Below, one piece after another: positions 33,316 through 46,350 of a DNA stretch of 64,000 nt (positions within the stretch are counted from its first letter, which is position 1; each line of letters begins with the position of its first letter). The notes beneath the pieces were generated by a model. It was not told the origin of the DNA and did no database searches. It worked only from the letters and a program-made list of their open reading frames with translations. This stretch comes from Amphibalanus amphitrite (Eukaryota > Arthropoda > Thecostraca > Balanomorpha > Balanidae): NCBI RefSeq assembly GCF_019059575.1, contig NW_024881501.1:868001-932000 (forward strand), given 5' to 3'. The translations under genes and the position numbers were made by a program.

Positions 33316-35479
33316 CAAGGGCGGATCCAGGGGGGGGGGGGGCATAGGGGCCATGGTCCCCCCGCCCCTTTGGCTCTGAAAGGGGGGCCAACATATCTTT
33401 TGCCCCCCCCTTTCATCCGTGCTGTTTCTCACAGCCGGCTAATTTTTCAGAATTATTTTCACCATTTCCATCGACGCTAAGGCTGAACATTAACTTTTTT
33501 TGTTATTTATATGAACAGGGACTTACGCACGAACATTTTTTTTTTGGCGTGCTGGCAACCAGCTTATGCAGCACACTGCACAGACAGCTTGATTTTCGAC
33601 TATGCCCGTTTGGCTGTAACTGCAAGGCGCCGAGGTTGGCCGCCGAATTCCATTTGTCTATGTCCTGCTGGAAGGTAGCCCAAAGATCCTCGCTCAGGAT
33701 TAAGGTCCGGATGGTAGCCGGTTATTTCTTCAGAACTCCGGCAGGCTCGATTGACACAACCACCTGGACCGTCCGTCGAGGCCATGCGTCGACTCAGAAC
33801 TGAGCCGCTGGTAGCTATTGGACCGTGCAATCTTTCCCAATTTTTTTTTTCTCCAAAATCTTTATCCCTTAGGGGTAGAAACGATTAGAAACCGGATAAG
33901 TGTTGCCCTAGGTGGAGGAAAAAACTTTTGCCGGACCCTGCATAAAACCACTTTGCAGTTTCCCTTCAATCGGCTTTGATCCAGCCATAGACCTCTGTAA
34001 ACAGAGGTCTATGATCCAGCGGAAATAGTCACGCATTAACCTCTCTCCTTAACCCGCGCCAGGCCGGTCCTCGGTGCCAACCGCTCCGGGCCGGTTGGTG
34101 TCTGAACACCCCCTCTCCTTCTAACTCGGCTCCTGGGCCACGTAGCGACACGCGGCAAGCGGCATTCGAAAGACCTTCGAAAATCAAGACGAAAGCAGTC
34201 ATTTTTTAAGTCTGGTCAAAGGTCTGGTCACCAAAAAGAAAAATATTACCTATGTATGTATGTTAACACATTTCGAAACTCCGGCGCATAACTCAAGAAC
34301 CAATAGAGCTGCTGCAGCGCCGCAGAGAAACGCATTCGATAGCCCTTTCAACGCTTTTTCTAAAGACAGTGCTCAGATTTGACCTCAGGTCAACGGTTTA
34401 GCCACCGGCCCGCCAGAGGCAAACATTGAAAATAGCTGCTTTTACGAACAATGTTTTTTTAATCACTTTTGACTCAAGGAACGTCGAGATCTCTCGTCGA
34501 GATGGCTCGAATGAACTATAATTTGGACTTATAAAAGGTATTTTGAAAATTTGACCTTGGGTCAAGGTAGTGACCTGATCGGAAAAGGTCATTTTGCATA
34601 TCAGTAGATCCGTATTGTCGACCTGAACACATCGAGTGTGTTTTCATTCCTCTAGCATGTCTCCATAAAAAGTTATTGTCAAAAACTGCTGGGGGCCTTT
34701 GATGACCTAAGATGACCCCAGGGAAATGGAGGGGTCATGGTTGCAATTTTTCGATTTAGCTGTCTATTTTAACTGTAACCCGATCCGATGTTTGAGTGTT
34801 TGGAATGACGTTCGTCCAAAAGAGCCGCCTTTGGATTTTCTCCTATTTACTCAAAAAGGAGAGGGTGCAAAATTGACCTGACCGTAAGTCCCGATATCAA
34901 AACTCCGAGATAAACATTTTATAGGTACGTACTGCTACTCGTACCAGCCGCTGAAAGTTTCAAGGCAATCATTCAGTCGGTGTAGCTATGACGAACATTC
35001 AAGTTTTTCTGAGGTGAGGTTTCTTAAAGTGACGTAGTGACTGGACCTTTAGCGACCTGGGTCTGAAATGTTCATGACATATGCGGAAAAAATGCATTGA
35101 CAGGTGTGCCAAATACGGCCGCCGTTTTTTAGATATCCGCAAAAGACCGCAATGGGCTGTCCACCTCCCCAGCCCCGGCGTGGGTTAAAAAAGGCGGTAC
35201 TTGATGTTCGGTTGGGCAGAGCCTAGGTTGATGTCACAGATTGGTGTTTGCACGGGCGCAGCCAGGTTGGTCCTCACTCCCCCCCCCCCCCCGGCCTTGA
35301 TGGTCAGTGATACGTGATTTTTTTTTAAAGAAATTTATTTTTGGCAGCTTTAAAAAATAAAGTGGCCAAAATCCGGGGAGAAAATAGGATTTGGGGGCAG
35401 GTAAGGTTCCGCGGGCCCTATCCTAGCGAAAAACCTAATGGGCACTTGCCCCTTTCAGCTGACCCTGGATCCGCCCTTG
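33316..35479. mobile_element. hAT-like element (CAAGGGCGGATCCAGG ends)
   Basis: Terminal inverted repeats CAAGGGCGGATCCAGG at 33316 and mirrored at 35479. The flanking 8-mers are GGTATCGC (33308-33315) and GGTATTGC (35480-35487), an 8-bp duplication with one substitution, as expected for hAT. A family A element (34053-35184) is nested inside. No transposase was recognised. Confidence 0.75.
34053..35184. mobile_element. TTAA element, family A, inverted
   Basis: TTAA at 34049-34052 and 35185-35188. The left end is extended (CCCGCGCCAGGCCGG, spacer, GGGCCGG) and the right end direct (CCCCGGCGTGGG). The interior is the reverse of 30223-31414, without the insertion seen in 609-2635. Non-coding. 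Confidence 0.75.
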
Positions 35480-35487
35480 GGTATTGC

Positions 35488-37410
35488 CTATAGCTTCCGT
35501 TCCCGCTACGTGAATGAAAGTCACGAGACTACTACACGTTTGCGCTGAGTACTACACCTTTTTGCAATTGAATTCAACCATTCGCCATAACTATTTGAGG
35601 AGCCATTTCGACAATCGGCATTGAGCACAACTATTCCGGCGTTGTGTGTTTCATTTCAGCCATTCAGCAAAACAGATTGAACACTGAAATGAGCGATCTG
35701 CAAAACAGTTTGACACTTCGCCAGGCTTCGGCACTGAGCGAGCCAGCTCGGCATATGACGAATAGTTTCGACCATTGACGATTTGTTTTTCACAGTGTTG
35801 AACTATTCGCTCAATGTCGAGTTGTAAAGGAAGACCGCCGAATAGTTTTGCACAATGGTGATTCTTTGTGACCAACCGCCCATTTCTAGCGCCACCTATA
35901 TGGCGAATGTGTACAAACGTTTTGTCCAATGGTCAAAAGCTAACGCAAAAAGGTGTAATACACCTAGCCCGAGGGCCGGTCCGTAGCGGGGAGGGGTAGA
36001 ACGCCAGAGCTCCGGCGCAGTGGAGGTGGTGGTGGCCCGTATCATAAAGAGGCAACCGTAAGCAGAACTACAATTGCCGCAGTATGAGATTATGATGAAG
36101 TTTTCTTTAAATGTATTGATTGACAAGAAAGTGCAATGCTTATCCGATATAATAAAACGGTGTCCAAGGCCTTGGAAGAACTGTAAAACACATTCAGGAA
36201 CGTATAAATTTCTGATACAGGTCATGACCTTTCACCTTGCCTCCGGGGAGGACCGCTCAGGAATCCACATACCGAACGAATCGAGGCCTCGCAGCGCGGC
36301 GGCAGACGAGGTGGATAAACCATCGCCAGATTTTTCGGTTACTTATGTTTCCAGAAGAAGGGGGGTGGAGGGTGAGGGCTGTTTTCAACCCACTCACCAA
36401 TCCTTTCCTTATTAAGTTACAGCTTACCGAAAAAATGCAACACAATGGTGGCCGTCACGAGATTTATCGAATAGTGCCTCAGCCACACCGGTTTTGAGTA
36501 AACCTTAAGCATTGGAATTCAGGCCAGTGATCCTGAAGCATTATTTTATTTTTGTCGTGCATAAGCTGGGATTACGGGCCAAGTTAATTGCGAAGAAACG
36601 GTTTTAGTTTCAGAACATTTCTGAGGCTAGTCGCGTCAAATAGTATACGTTTGTTGCAAAATGTCAAATAGAATGTTGACGTGCTATCCAGATGATGGAA
36701 TTTATATGACATAAGAAGTCAAAAAGTGGCGTCGTTAGTCATCCTGCATACCTATAAATCGATTTGTCACCTCGGTTCGAGCTCAATAGTTCTTTTCGCG
36801 GATGATCGATTTCGTTTTTTTTTTGGGGGGGGGGGCGGACAGTTTAGGAGCCAGCAACCACCCTCCCCAGTCCCCCCAACAACAATTGTTGACAAATACT
36901 GTGATGGCGTAAATGCCCTCAATTGTGTTACGCCTTTGGGGCTCTCAACTTTGATTTGTTAAAGTTATTTGTCTATTCATTATAAAAGCTGTCAAATTTG
37001 CAGTATCATTAAACTGTTGTTGAGTTTGTATTTCACACTTCTCTAAAATGAACATTTTTATCACTGGCTTCTTTTATGAATGGATGGTCGCATGAATGAA
37101 CGAATAAATAGCTCTACATCACTTGAGTATCAGATGAAATCAATCTTAAAATTTGATATACTTGTCTGCAGCGAAAAGGTTTAAAAACCAGTGCAAGTTA
37201 GTGCAGTTTCTAATAAGTTAGTGCAGTTATACGCCGTTTTTATTAAGTGTCTCATGGCTCCTCAAACTTGAGCCGCTTCTCTCACGATCCATTTTATGTG
37301 ATGCTTTCATTGTTCAAGAAGTTATAGTATTCGAGCTCGTTGGTCTTAAAAACTGCTATCGAAGTAAATTAAAGTGCTTCGGGCTTCGGCACTTAAAAAT
37401 CAATCGATAT
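35488..37410. other. Stretch without a recognised gene
   Basis: Short frames only. A perfect AGGTCATGACCT palindrome (IR-0) is at 36219-36230. A G-run lies at about 36823-36835. I see no clear mobile-element ends. Confidence 0.35.
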
Positions 37411-37414
37411 TTAA

Positions 37415-38283
37415 CCCTCACCCATTAAGGCATTTTTTCAGCGTCTTACATGTAGCGGAGGGGCGTAGAAACCCTCAGCCGTTCGGCCCTTGATAAAAGA
37501 GCCAGACCCGCTTCGCTGAAAAAGCAAAAAAAAAAAAGTAGCGTGCTGCTCGTGACGAGAGAAATCCGATGATTTTAGGGTCCTGGTCATCGCTGACTAG
37601 AGAAAGCCAATTATTTTTATGTCCTGGTCAATATTGAGATCCTAGGTCATTGGTTGACCTCCCAGATCAGGTTAATAACCCAAAAGCACGGAAAATTGGG
37701 TCCTGCTAGAATTTCTACAAGTGAAGTTTGCTGGGACTTGACTTGCTTTTGACTCTGAATTTGCACTTGCTTTGATCAAAGATGATGTATCAAAGCATTT
37801 GGGGTAGGACGGGTCACGCCAGATCACCCATTAGGCGTTCCGCGGGCTATCCATAGGATGTTAACCAGCACTTACAGCCTTGCAACATGTTGCATAGGCA
37901 CTATAACTGACACCTAAGTATGCCTAGTTTTCAAATGCTAAAATGGGTGCTAAATTTCAAACCAATACTTCCTAAAAGCCACAGTAAAAAGGTGTAAATT
38001 TAAGGAAGTTAACCGAGATCATTTCAAGTAAATGACCTTAACCTGAGTTTCACGTGACCTTGGCACCCAAAGCAATCAATGAGACAAACATTAGATAGTA
38101 TATTTCACATGTTGTCACGTTCCTAATCACGAAACGACTATGGAAACACACAGAAGATGTGGGCTGACTTTCAATTGCTATTCTGGCCTGACATGATCTT
38201 GAGAAAAATAATCACAGGTCAAAGGTAATGTGGTTCAGGGATTTACAATTCTCGGAGAAGATGCAAAAAATTATAAGGGCTAT
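37415..38283. mobile_element. Old, diverged family C copy
   Basis: TTAA at 37411-37414 followed by CCCTCACCCATTAAGG, then family C blocks in order (a GTGACGAGAG-like block near 37550, a GACCTAGG-like block near 37650, a TTGCAACATGTTGC block near 37880) with heavy divergence. The right end meets the MITE at 38288. Confidence 0.55.
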
Positions 38284-38287
38284 TTAA

Positions 38288-38765
38288 AGGGACCCTCCCA
38301 CCTTAACATTAGATTTGAGTTGAGATAGCCAAAATGGGGTCCCTGGCTCACAATTACCGGTTTCGGCACTCACAACATCGAGAAATGCCTTAAATCGGAA
38401 ATATTGAATTTCAAAATTGCAGCATTTTGATTCAGAGGGGCTAATGCTTAGGAATACCCCTCTGAATGTGTGACGTCAGCGCAGATATCTAACGATTTTT
38501 AAATGTTTGACTAAAACGTTTTGTAGCACGCGGTGGTATATGCTATTTGCGCGCAACATCTGCCGCAAACGCCGCACTTCTAAAATAAAGTCGCTAGAAA
38601 CAGCGGAGATCCCAAAAAAGTAAACAAAAGTAAAAGTCTAATAACTTGAAAACCGGTGAATATTTTTCGGTGAAATTTGGTAGATATTCGTTTTCGATCT
38701 TTCTGAACCGAGCGACATCACTTCCATGCCAATTCATTAACTTTTGTGAAGGTGGGAGGGTCCCT
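38288..38765. mobile_element. TTAA MITE with AGGGACCCTCCCACCTT ends
   Basis: Inverted ends AGGGACCCTCCCACCTT at 38288 and mirrored at 38765, each abutting TTAA (38284-38287, 38766-38769). 478 bp, non-coding. The right TTAA is shared with the next element. The end sequence differs from the CCCTCGC families, so it is a separate TTAA family. Confidence 0.75.
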
Positions 38766-38769
38766 TTAA

Positions 38770-40148
38770 CCCTCGCCGGCCGAGGGGAGGGGCGGGTGCC
38801 GCCCCCCCCCATAGGGTTTTTTTTCACGATAGCTCCGAACACGCTGGCGATAGAGAGCTGAAACTTGGCATACCTGACCTTTGATTCAAGCCGGATCTTT
38901 TGACACCAACCGCATTTTTGGGTCAGGTCAGGTCACTGACCTATGACGTCATAAGTGAACCTCTGCACGGTCTTCAGATGTCGCAGCTTCACAACGCCCT
39001 CACTGCCAGAGGAGATGTCACAGGGAAATGAAACTTGCAGGATCTAGTATCCATTATGAGTCTCACAACTTGTATATCTCGGATTTTTCCTAAAGGTCAT
39101 ATGATGTCAGGTCATTTTCGTGACCCAGTGTTCTAAAATTGGATTTTGGTTGGGTGTGCCGATGAAGAAAAAAAAAATCCTAGGATGAGAAAAAAGGAAA
39201 TAAATAACCGAAGTATATTTGCAAAATGGTGTAATGCCAATTTGTATGCCAACTGCTAAACCAGGATTTCATGTCAGAATCTTGACAGGGTGTGAAACAA
39301 AAGGATGTGGGTGCATCAACTGTCAAGTGACATGTAAACTGGCTGTTTGGAATACATGAAACTTTTTTTCGGAGATGAAGTAAAGTCTGTCATTCATATT
39401 TTAGGGATGAAAGTATTTTCCCCATTAGGTGTGATTTGCCACCAAAAAGTCTGAAAAATGGAACACTGTCGTGACCTCACCATTATAAGTCAATGGGGAA
39501 AAAATGAAAACTGCTATTCTGGCGCCGGGAACGATCTCCAACTATCTCAAGCACACAGAATCGTGATTTCATGCACTCCTTGCAAGGTTAGATGCGTCAC
39601 TTTTGCAATGTTGACCTTGCGTGACGTCATTTATGACGTCATCAAGGTCATATTAGTTTTTCGTCAATAACTCTTGATCAAATTGAGCTAGCGAGTCGGA
39701 AAAGCCACCAATGGACTCAGGAAGACCTGCCGAATCGAATGATATGCGACATGACCTCTTTCGACCAACTTCGTGACCTGGGGGTGCTGACCTGACCTTG
39801 GCCTGAGGTCAACACCCCAAGTTGACCTGACCCGAACAAAAAGTATATAATTCGACGCGCCTGAGCAAGGCGAACACGATGCTGCCAAAACGGTTCTGCG
39901 GCCGTTTTTTGCGAAGTTATTCACCAAAAACTGAACCGTACCTTGGGGCACTTGACCTGACCTCAGAGGTCACCGGTTGACCTAAGACCTTAAAATCGGG
40001 TACCAATCTCTGCGTCTCGTAACGGCGCACACGCTCGTTTTTTCCGCGACGCGCTAGCTCCACCAGGGGCGAAACGGCGAGGGGGGGTCGTACCCGCCCC
40101 CCCCCCTCGGCCGGCGCGTATGTAGAAAACCAATAGGTCCGGCGAGGG
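38770..40148. mobile_element. TTAA element, family E, inverted
   Basis: TTAA at 38766-38769 and 40149-40152. The direct end is at left (CCCTCGCCGGCCGAGGGG) and the extended end at right (read inward CCCTCGCCGGACC, spacer, GCCGGCC). IR-1 AGGTCACTGACCT at 38930-38942 and paired TGACGTCA at 39622-39629 and 39634-39641. About 330 bp (39136-39465) have no counterpart in 5932-6982 and are probably a further insertion. Confidence 0.8.
38930..38942. promoter_or_regulatory. Perfect IR-1 nuclear-receptor palindrome
   Basis: AGGTCACTGACCT in family E, preceded by overlapping GGTCAGGTCA. Confidence 0.45.
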
Positions 40149-40237
40149 TTAATTTTCCGGGAAGTTGTAAAATTGATTAAATTAGTGCTGCTGAAGTTCG
40201 CTTTCGAAGCGTCTCCTCCAGGCATTCTATCAAGATA

Positions 40238-41110
40238 TCTGCGATGGTTGGGATGGGATGGGACGCATATTTTAGAAAAGAATATGATAAAACGAAAACG
40301 CAAAATCATCGAAGCCGCTCATATTATCTCACGCGAAACTTTTAACACTAGGAGTGGACTCATTCCTTTAGCGTCTGGCGCTGTTCGTCTAGTTATAGGT
40401 AGTCCCGTGCGATGAAGTCAATTTGCCTTCTGAATCATGATATGTTTGAAAATATTCCTTCTTTTTAGCATACACACAGTGATCAAGGTATTTGTTACCG
40501 AAAGCTTTGTATTTTTAATTGTGTATTTGAATATACTGTCGTTTTTATACATTCCTGATATTCAATATCAATATCAATACCTATCAATTTTATATATTCA
40601 ATATCGAGGAAAGGTCATGGTTATATATTTTCAAATAAAAAAGGTTTTCACTAAGTTTCGCGTCTCTATGTTGTATCTAACCGGCCAAAAATGGCTCCAA
40701 AATTAGGGTGCCCGTCGTACCCCACTTTCCCCTATCAACTTATAATTTTCAGGGAATGTGCCCACTGCCCAGTTTAGTTTTAAGAATAGTTAGAAATATA
40801 TAAAAAGGACAATATATTCAAATACACAATTAAAAATACAAAGCTATCGGTAACAAATACCTTGATCACTGTGTGTATGCTAAAATGAAGGAATATTTTC
40901 AAACATATCATGATTCAAAAGGCAAATTGACTTCATCGCACGGGACTACCTATAACTAGACGAACAGCGCCAGACGCTAAAGGAATGAACCCACTCCTAG
41001 TGTTTAAAGTTTCGCGTGAGATAATATGAGCGGCTTCGATGATTTTGCGTTTTCGTTTTATCATATTCTTTTCTAAAATATGCGTCCCACCCCATCCCAA
41101 CCATCACAGA
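40238..41110. repeat. Large palindrome, about 300-bp arms
   Basis: The arm 40238-40546 is mirrored at about 40806-41110 with few differences, around a spacer of about 260 bp. Arms contain no recognisable protein. A TATTCAATATCGAG..AAAGG segment in the spacer (about 40590) recurs directly at about 41250. Confidence 0.75.
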
Positions 41111-41429
41111 TGGTTACACTTTTCAATGTGGAGTACGATCGCATTCGATGTGCGATGGAACCTGACGTCACTCTTGTGCTCCTTTACCCTTACATCTACC
41201 CCCTCCCCGTTTCCCCCACGTAACTTTGTCCACACCCCTTACATGGATTTTTTTTATTCAATATCGAGAAAAGGTCATGCTTATATATTTTGAAATAACT
41301 ATTACAATGTACCTCGCACAAGCACTTAACTCCATCAATAATTGAAAACCTTTTTTAGGCATTTTACTTTCATTTGCCAGAAGATGAAACTTCGAGCTGA
41401 TGCAACAAGTAAACTGTAGCCATTATTGC

Positions 41430-42235
41430 AAAACCTTGCAAAAAAAAAAAACGTCTTGCCCCGCCCCATGGGGTAAGACGGTCACATGGGTAGGGCAAGA
41501 CGGCCAGCTCCTTTCACCGACCAGCACAGCTCGTAACAAATGCCCGAGATTAGCCGTATTGATACAGTCGCTCGTTGGTCTCGAGTGCTTCGAAAAGAAT
41601 CAGTATACGTGATTCGTGCAGAATGCGTATGCTTGTATATAGACCATAGTTCAGAAGCCTTGTAAAGCCGTCTTTCATTTTCATTATTAGAGGTACCGAA
41701 GGAATATTGCTTATATGTCTGTGAGTATCTAAATCGAACATATTTCCACCAGAAATGCTTCTTTTTTCCTACAGCATTAGAAATGTTTTCACCATTTAAA
41801 GACCCATTGGATCCATACTTGCCCGTCTTACCCCAAACTCAATGTTAGAAGTTCAGCACGATTTTTCTCTGTGGACAATTTGATGCAGGCGGAGCAATTC
41901 CGCGGTAAATGAACACTGGTGGCATATGAGTGTACCACAAGTGATTACGAATTTTTTACTTTATTTTGCTGCACACAAGAGTTTGCACAATACACTATTG
42001 ATGTTTTCAATGAAATGAGTGTTTTTGAGCAATCGAAATAAAAGATAGTTGACTGAACACAAATTCACCAGGCTTCAATGGTGTGTGTGTGTGTGTTGGG
42101 AAAGGCAATTCTGGTCCTAATTTTTCTCTCTCGTAGGGCTCTTGGTTTGGTCTGCAGAGGGGGTGCCCGTCTTACCTACCCTGACCCGGTCAGGGTAAGA
42201 CGGTCAGGCTGACCGTCTTACCCCACTTTCTCCTA
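41430..42235. mobile_element. Possible element with GTAAGACGG/CCGTCTTAC motifs
   Basis: Repeated GGGGTAAGACGG-type and GTCTTACCCC-type motifs cluster at about 41450-41510 and 42160-42232, bracketing AT-rich sequence. The pattern resembles the GCCCC motif clusters of 9902-10873. No target duplication was identified, so the limits are approximate. Confidence 0.35.
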
Positions 42236-42239
42236 CCTT

Positions 42240-43762
<1,523 letters not shown>

Positions 43763-43938
43763 CGGCGCCGCTGAACTCGGACGCTCGGACACGGGCCACA
43801 CCTGCCGCGGTCGCCCGTGTGTGTCGCCTGCCGGCCTCTCGGCCCAGCCAGACTCTTGGAAAAATCGCTCGTATACCGCTGGTAAAATTGACAGTGTGAT
43901 TGCTTTTATTTCATCCTGTGGAGTTACATGCTGTAAAT

Positions 43939-43944
43939 GTAATA
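43939..43944 (+). terminator. RBX1 polyadenylation signal
   Basis: AATAAA about 177 bp after the RBX1 stop codon, with T-rich sequence following. No genomic poly-A tract follows. Confidence 0.55.
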
Positions 43945-44099
43945 AATACTTTTCGTTTGTTTTATAAAATTGTTTATTATCCGACTTGCCGGACCTTCCT
44001 TCCCGCAGTTACTATGCTAAAGGATAGTTATTATGAGTTATAGTTAGGAAGCCTGAGAAAGTCACAAAGGAAGCTACAAAGCAAGCTATAAGTAAAGTT

Positions 44100-44213
44100 A
44101 TGGCTAGGAAAAAAGGAGATTCGGACAGCAATATGTACAAAATATCATGCAGCAAATGTGATAAGTCGTGTCTCGGAGAAACGGGGAGGAGTCTAAGAAA
44201 ACGTATTACTGGC
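44100..44213 (+). pseudogene. Penelope-like element GIY-YIG fragment
   Basis: The frame reads NMYKISCSKCDKSCLGETGR and then SLRKRI. This matches the start of the GIY-YIG endonuclease of Penelope-like retroelements, where the pattern Y-K-I-x-C-x-x-C-x-x-x-Y-x-G-E-T-G-R is typical. The second tyrosine of that pattern is replaced (S-C-L-G-E-T). The match ends abruptly at 44213, where family E sequence begins. Only a short relic remains. Confidence 0.6.
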
Positions 44214-44550
44214 ACGCAAATGATCTGAAACTATCTCAAGCATATAGAATCGTGATTTCATGCACTCCTTGCAGGGCCCGATGCTTCACATTTGCATTGT
44301 TGCCCTTGCGTGACGTCATTTGTGACGTCACAAGGGTCATAAATTTTTCTTCGATAACTCGATCAAATTGAGCTAGCGAATCGGGAAAGCCACAAATGGG
44401 CTCAGAAAGACCTGCCGAATCGAATGATATGCAACATGACCTTACTCGACCAGCTTCGTGACCGGAGAGCTCTGGCCTGACCTTGTCACGAGGTCAATGC
44501 CTTAAATTCACCTCACCCGAACAAAAAGTATATCAATCGATGCGCCTGAG
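44214..44550. mobile_element. Family E interior fragment
   Basis: Direct match in order to about 39533-39870 (CTATCTCAAGCA.A.AGAATCG, TGACGTCATTTGTGACGTCA, GACCTGCCGAATCGAATGAT). Both ends are truncated: by the Penelope relic on the left and by the long-TIR element on the right. Confidence 0.65.
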
Positions 44551-44555
44551 CTAGG

Positions 44556-45318
44556 TAGCTAGGGCACCAGGGTGGATTCAGACTTTCGGTTTGAGGGTGG
44601 AGGACTCATGGCCAGCCCGATCCCCGGCAGTCAAAAGTGCCGGGGGGGGGGGGGGGGAGGAAGGTCCATGATGATATCATAGGACATGCCTATAACTTAC
44701 AGGTAGGTATATACGTATGTATTGATATCAGCACTCAGCAGTGTGCCAGGTGCCTCCTGATATGTTGGTGATTTTATCGATTCATCAAGTTGAGGATGAG
44801 TATACCTCCTGAGGGCTTACACCATTTATTCTACGGGAGCCCTCGGCGGCTCCTTTGGGTCCTTCCAGTTGACTAGCATGCATATTGACTCCACACGTGG
44901 CTTTACTCCTGAGTTATTTAACTGCAGCTACAATTGGTCTCTGAGGAGTCCCACATGTCTATTTTTGGAAGAAAACATTTCACTGATTTTTTGCATGATA
45001 GCTAGGTATATACTTTGTTAAAGGTATCCTCAAATCGTCAACTTGATGTATGATGAGTCGATGAAAATCACTAATATCTCAGGAGGCACACTGCTGAGTG
45101 CTGATGCCAATACATACGTATATACCTATAGGCAATAGGCATGTCTTTGTGGCATCATAATAGACCTTCCTCACCCCCCCCCCCCCGCTCAGCAACTTTA
45201 ACTGCCGCGAGTCCCCCACCCTCAAACAGCAAACTGGAAGTCTGGATCCACTCTGGTGCCCTAGCTAATCGCTAACTAGAATCAGCGGACACAGATGTTG
45301 CGGTTGCCGGTTTATATG
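44556..45318. mobile_element. Long-TIR element, second copy
   Basis: The left arm 44556-44800 (AGGGCACCAGGGTGGATTC ... TCATCAAGTTGA) is mirrored at about 45035-45290. It matches 14196-14343 and 19300-19380 in the first copy. It continues to 45318 and, after the mariner insertion, for about 16 bp (46301-46316) before being cut off. G-run and C-run lie symmetrically inside the arms. Confidence 0.65.
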
Positions 45319-45320
45319 TA

Positions 45321-46298
45321 CAGGGTGTCCACGTCAAAAGTGTACCCAGACTTTTCTCCATATTTTATCTTAAAAACATCACACTCACGAACAATTGCCC
45401 TCGTTTGAGAGCCAAGGCAATGGCAAAACATTTGCTATGCTTTTCAACTGTGCTCGGCACTCTGCTGACCAGCGCGTGCCGTCTAGAGCAACTGCTCTAT
45501 ATGAGCCCCTTTGCGTCGGGCCACCGCCGGCAGATAGACCGTCTGGAGGTGGGTGATCGCCTGGTCAACCATGTGGGAAGGAAGGCGACGGATCTCGTCG
45601 ATGATGACGTCTTTCAGCTCTTGGGTCTACCCTGGATTGCCAGCGTATGCACAAGTCCTTGAGAAAGCCCCACAAGAAGAAATCTAGAGGGCTGAGGTCG
45701 GGCGAGTGGGGAGCCCATTCCACCGCGCTTTTCAAGCTGATGTGGCGGTCAGGAAAGTGCTCCTCCAGGAATTCCAGCGACCGTTTGGCGGTGTGAGGCG
45801 TCTTGTTGAAAACATTCTTCATGGCGACGGATCCCGCGTCTCCGCTTCAGCTCTCGCCAGAATGGTTCCAGTGCCTCCGAGGCGTAGCGTTCTAGCGTTA
45901 CGTTGTTGTGTTTGTCTCTCCCCTGTCGTCTTCGAAAAAGAAGGGGGCCGATAATGCCCCCTCCATGCCTCATTGCCACCCAAACCGATACTTTCTTGCT
46001 GTGCAAAGGAATGGTCTGAACTTTTTCTAGGCAATGGGATACCCAGTGCACGGGGCATTGTGGGATTTCACATGCCACGGTCCGTCTGCCGGCGGTGGCC
46101 TGACGCAAAGCGGCTCATATAGAGCAGTTGCTCTAGACGGCACGCGCTGGTCATCAGAGTGCCGAACACAGTTGAAAAGCATAGCAAATGTTTTGCCATT
46201 GCCTTGGCTCTCAAACGAGGGCAATTGTTTGTGAGTGTGATGTTTTTAAGATAAAATACGGAGAAAAGTCTGGGTACACTTTTGACGTGGACACCCGG
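45321..46298 (-). mobile_element. Mariner/Tc1-type element with 222-bp TIRs
   Basis: The ends CAGGGTGTCCACG and CCGGGTGTCCACG are part of inverted repeats of about 222 bp (45321-45543, 46077-46298). TA at 45319-45320 and 46299-46300. Removing the element restores TTTATATG-TA-TATGCATAG, as in the first long-TIR copy at about 20660. It contains a decayed transposase. 978 bp in all, shorter than an intact mariner (about 1.3 kb), so the interior is partly deleted. Confidence 0.85.
45565..46108 (-). pseudogene. Mariner-like transposase remnant
   Basis: Two overlapping frames on the minus strand. The first holds KVSVWVAMRHGGGIIGP and CFQQD, the region around the second catalytic aspartate. The second continues with PHTAKRSLEFLEEHFP and EWAPHSPDLSPLDFFLWG, the region of the third acidic residue. 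A frameshift separates FQQD from PHTAKRS near 45825. The N-terminal DNA-binding half is absent. It could not act as a transposase. Confidence 0.8.
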
Positions 46299-46350
46299 TA
46301 TATGCATAGATGTCGCACCCAACTCTGGGGCCGTGCCCCCACGGCTTTAA

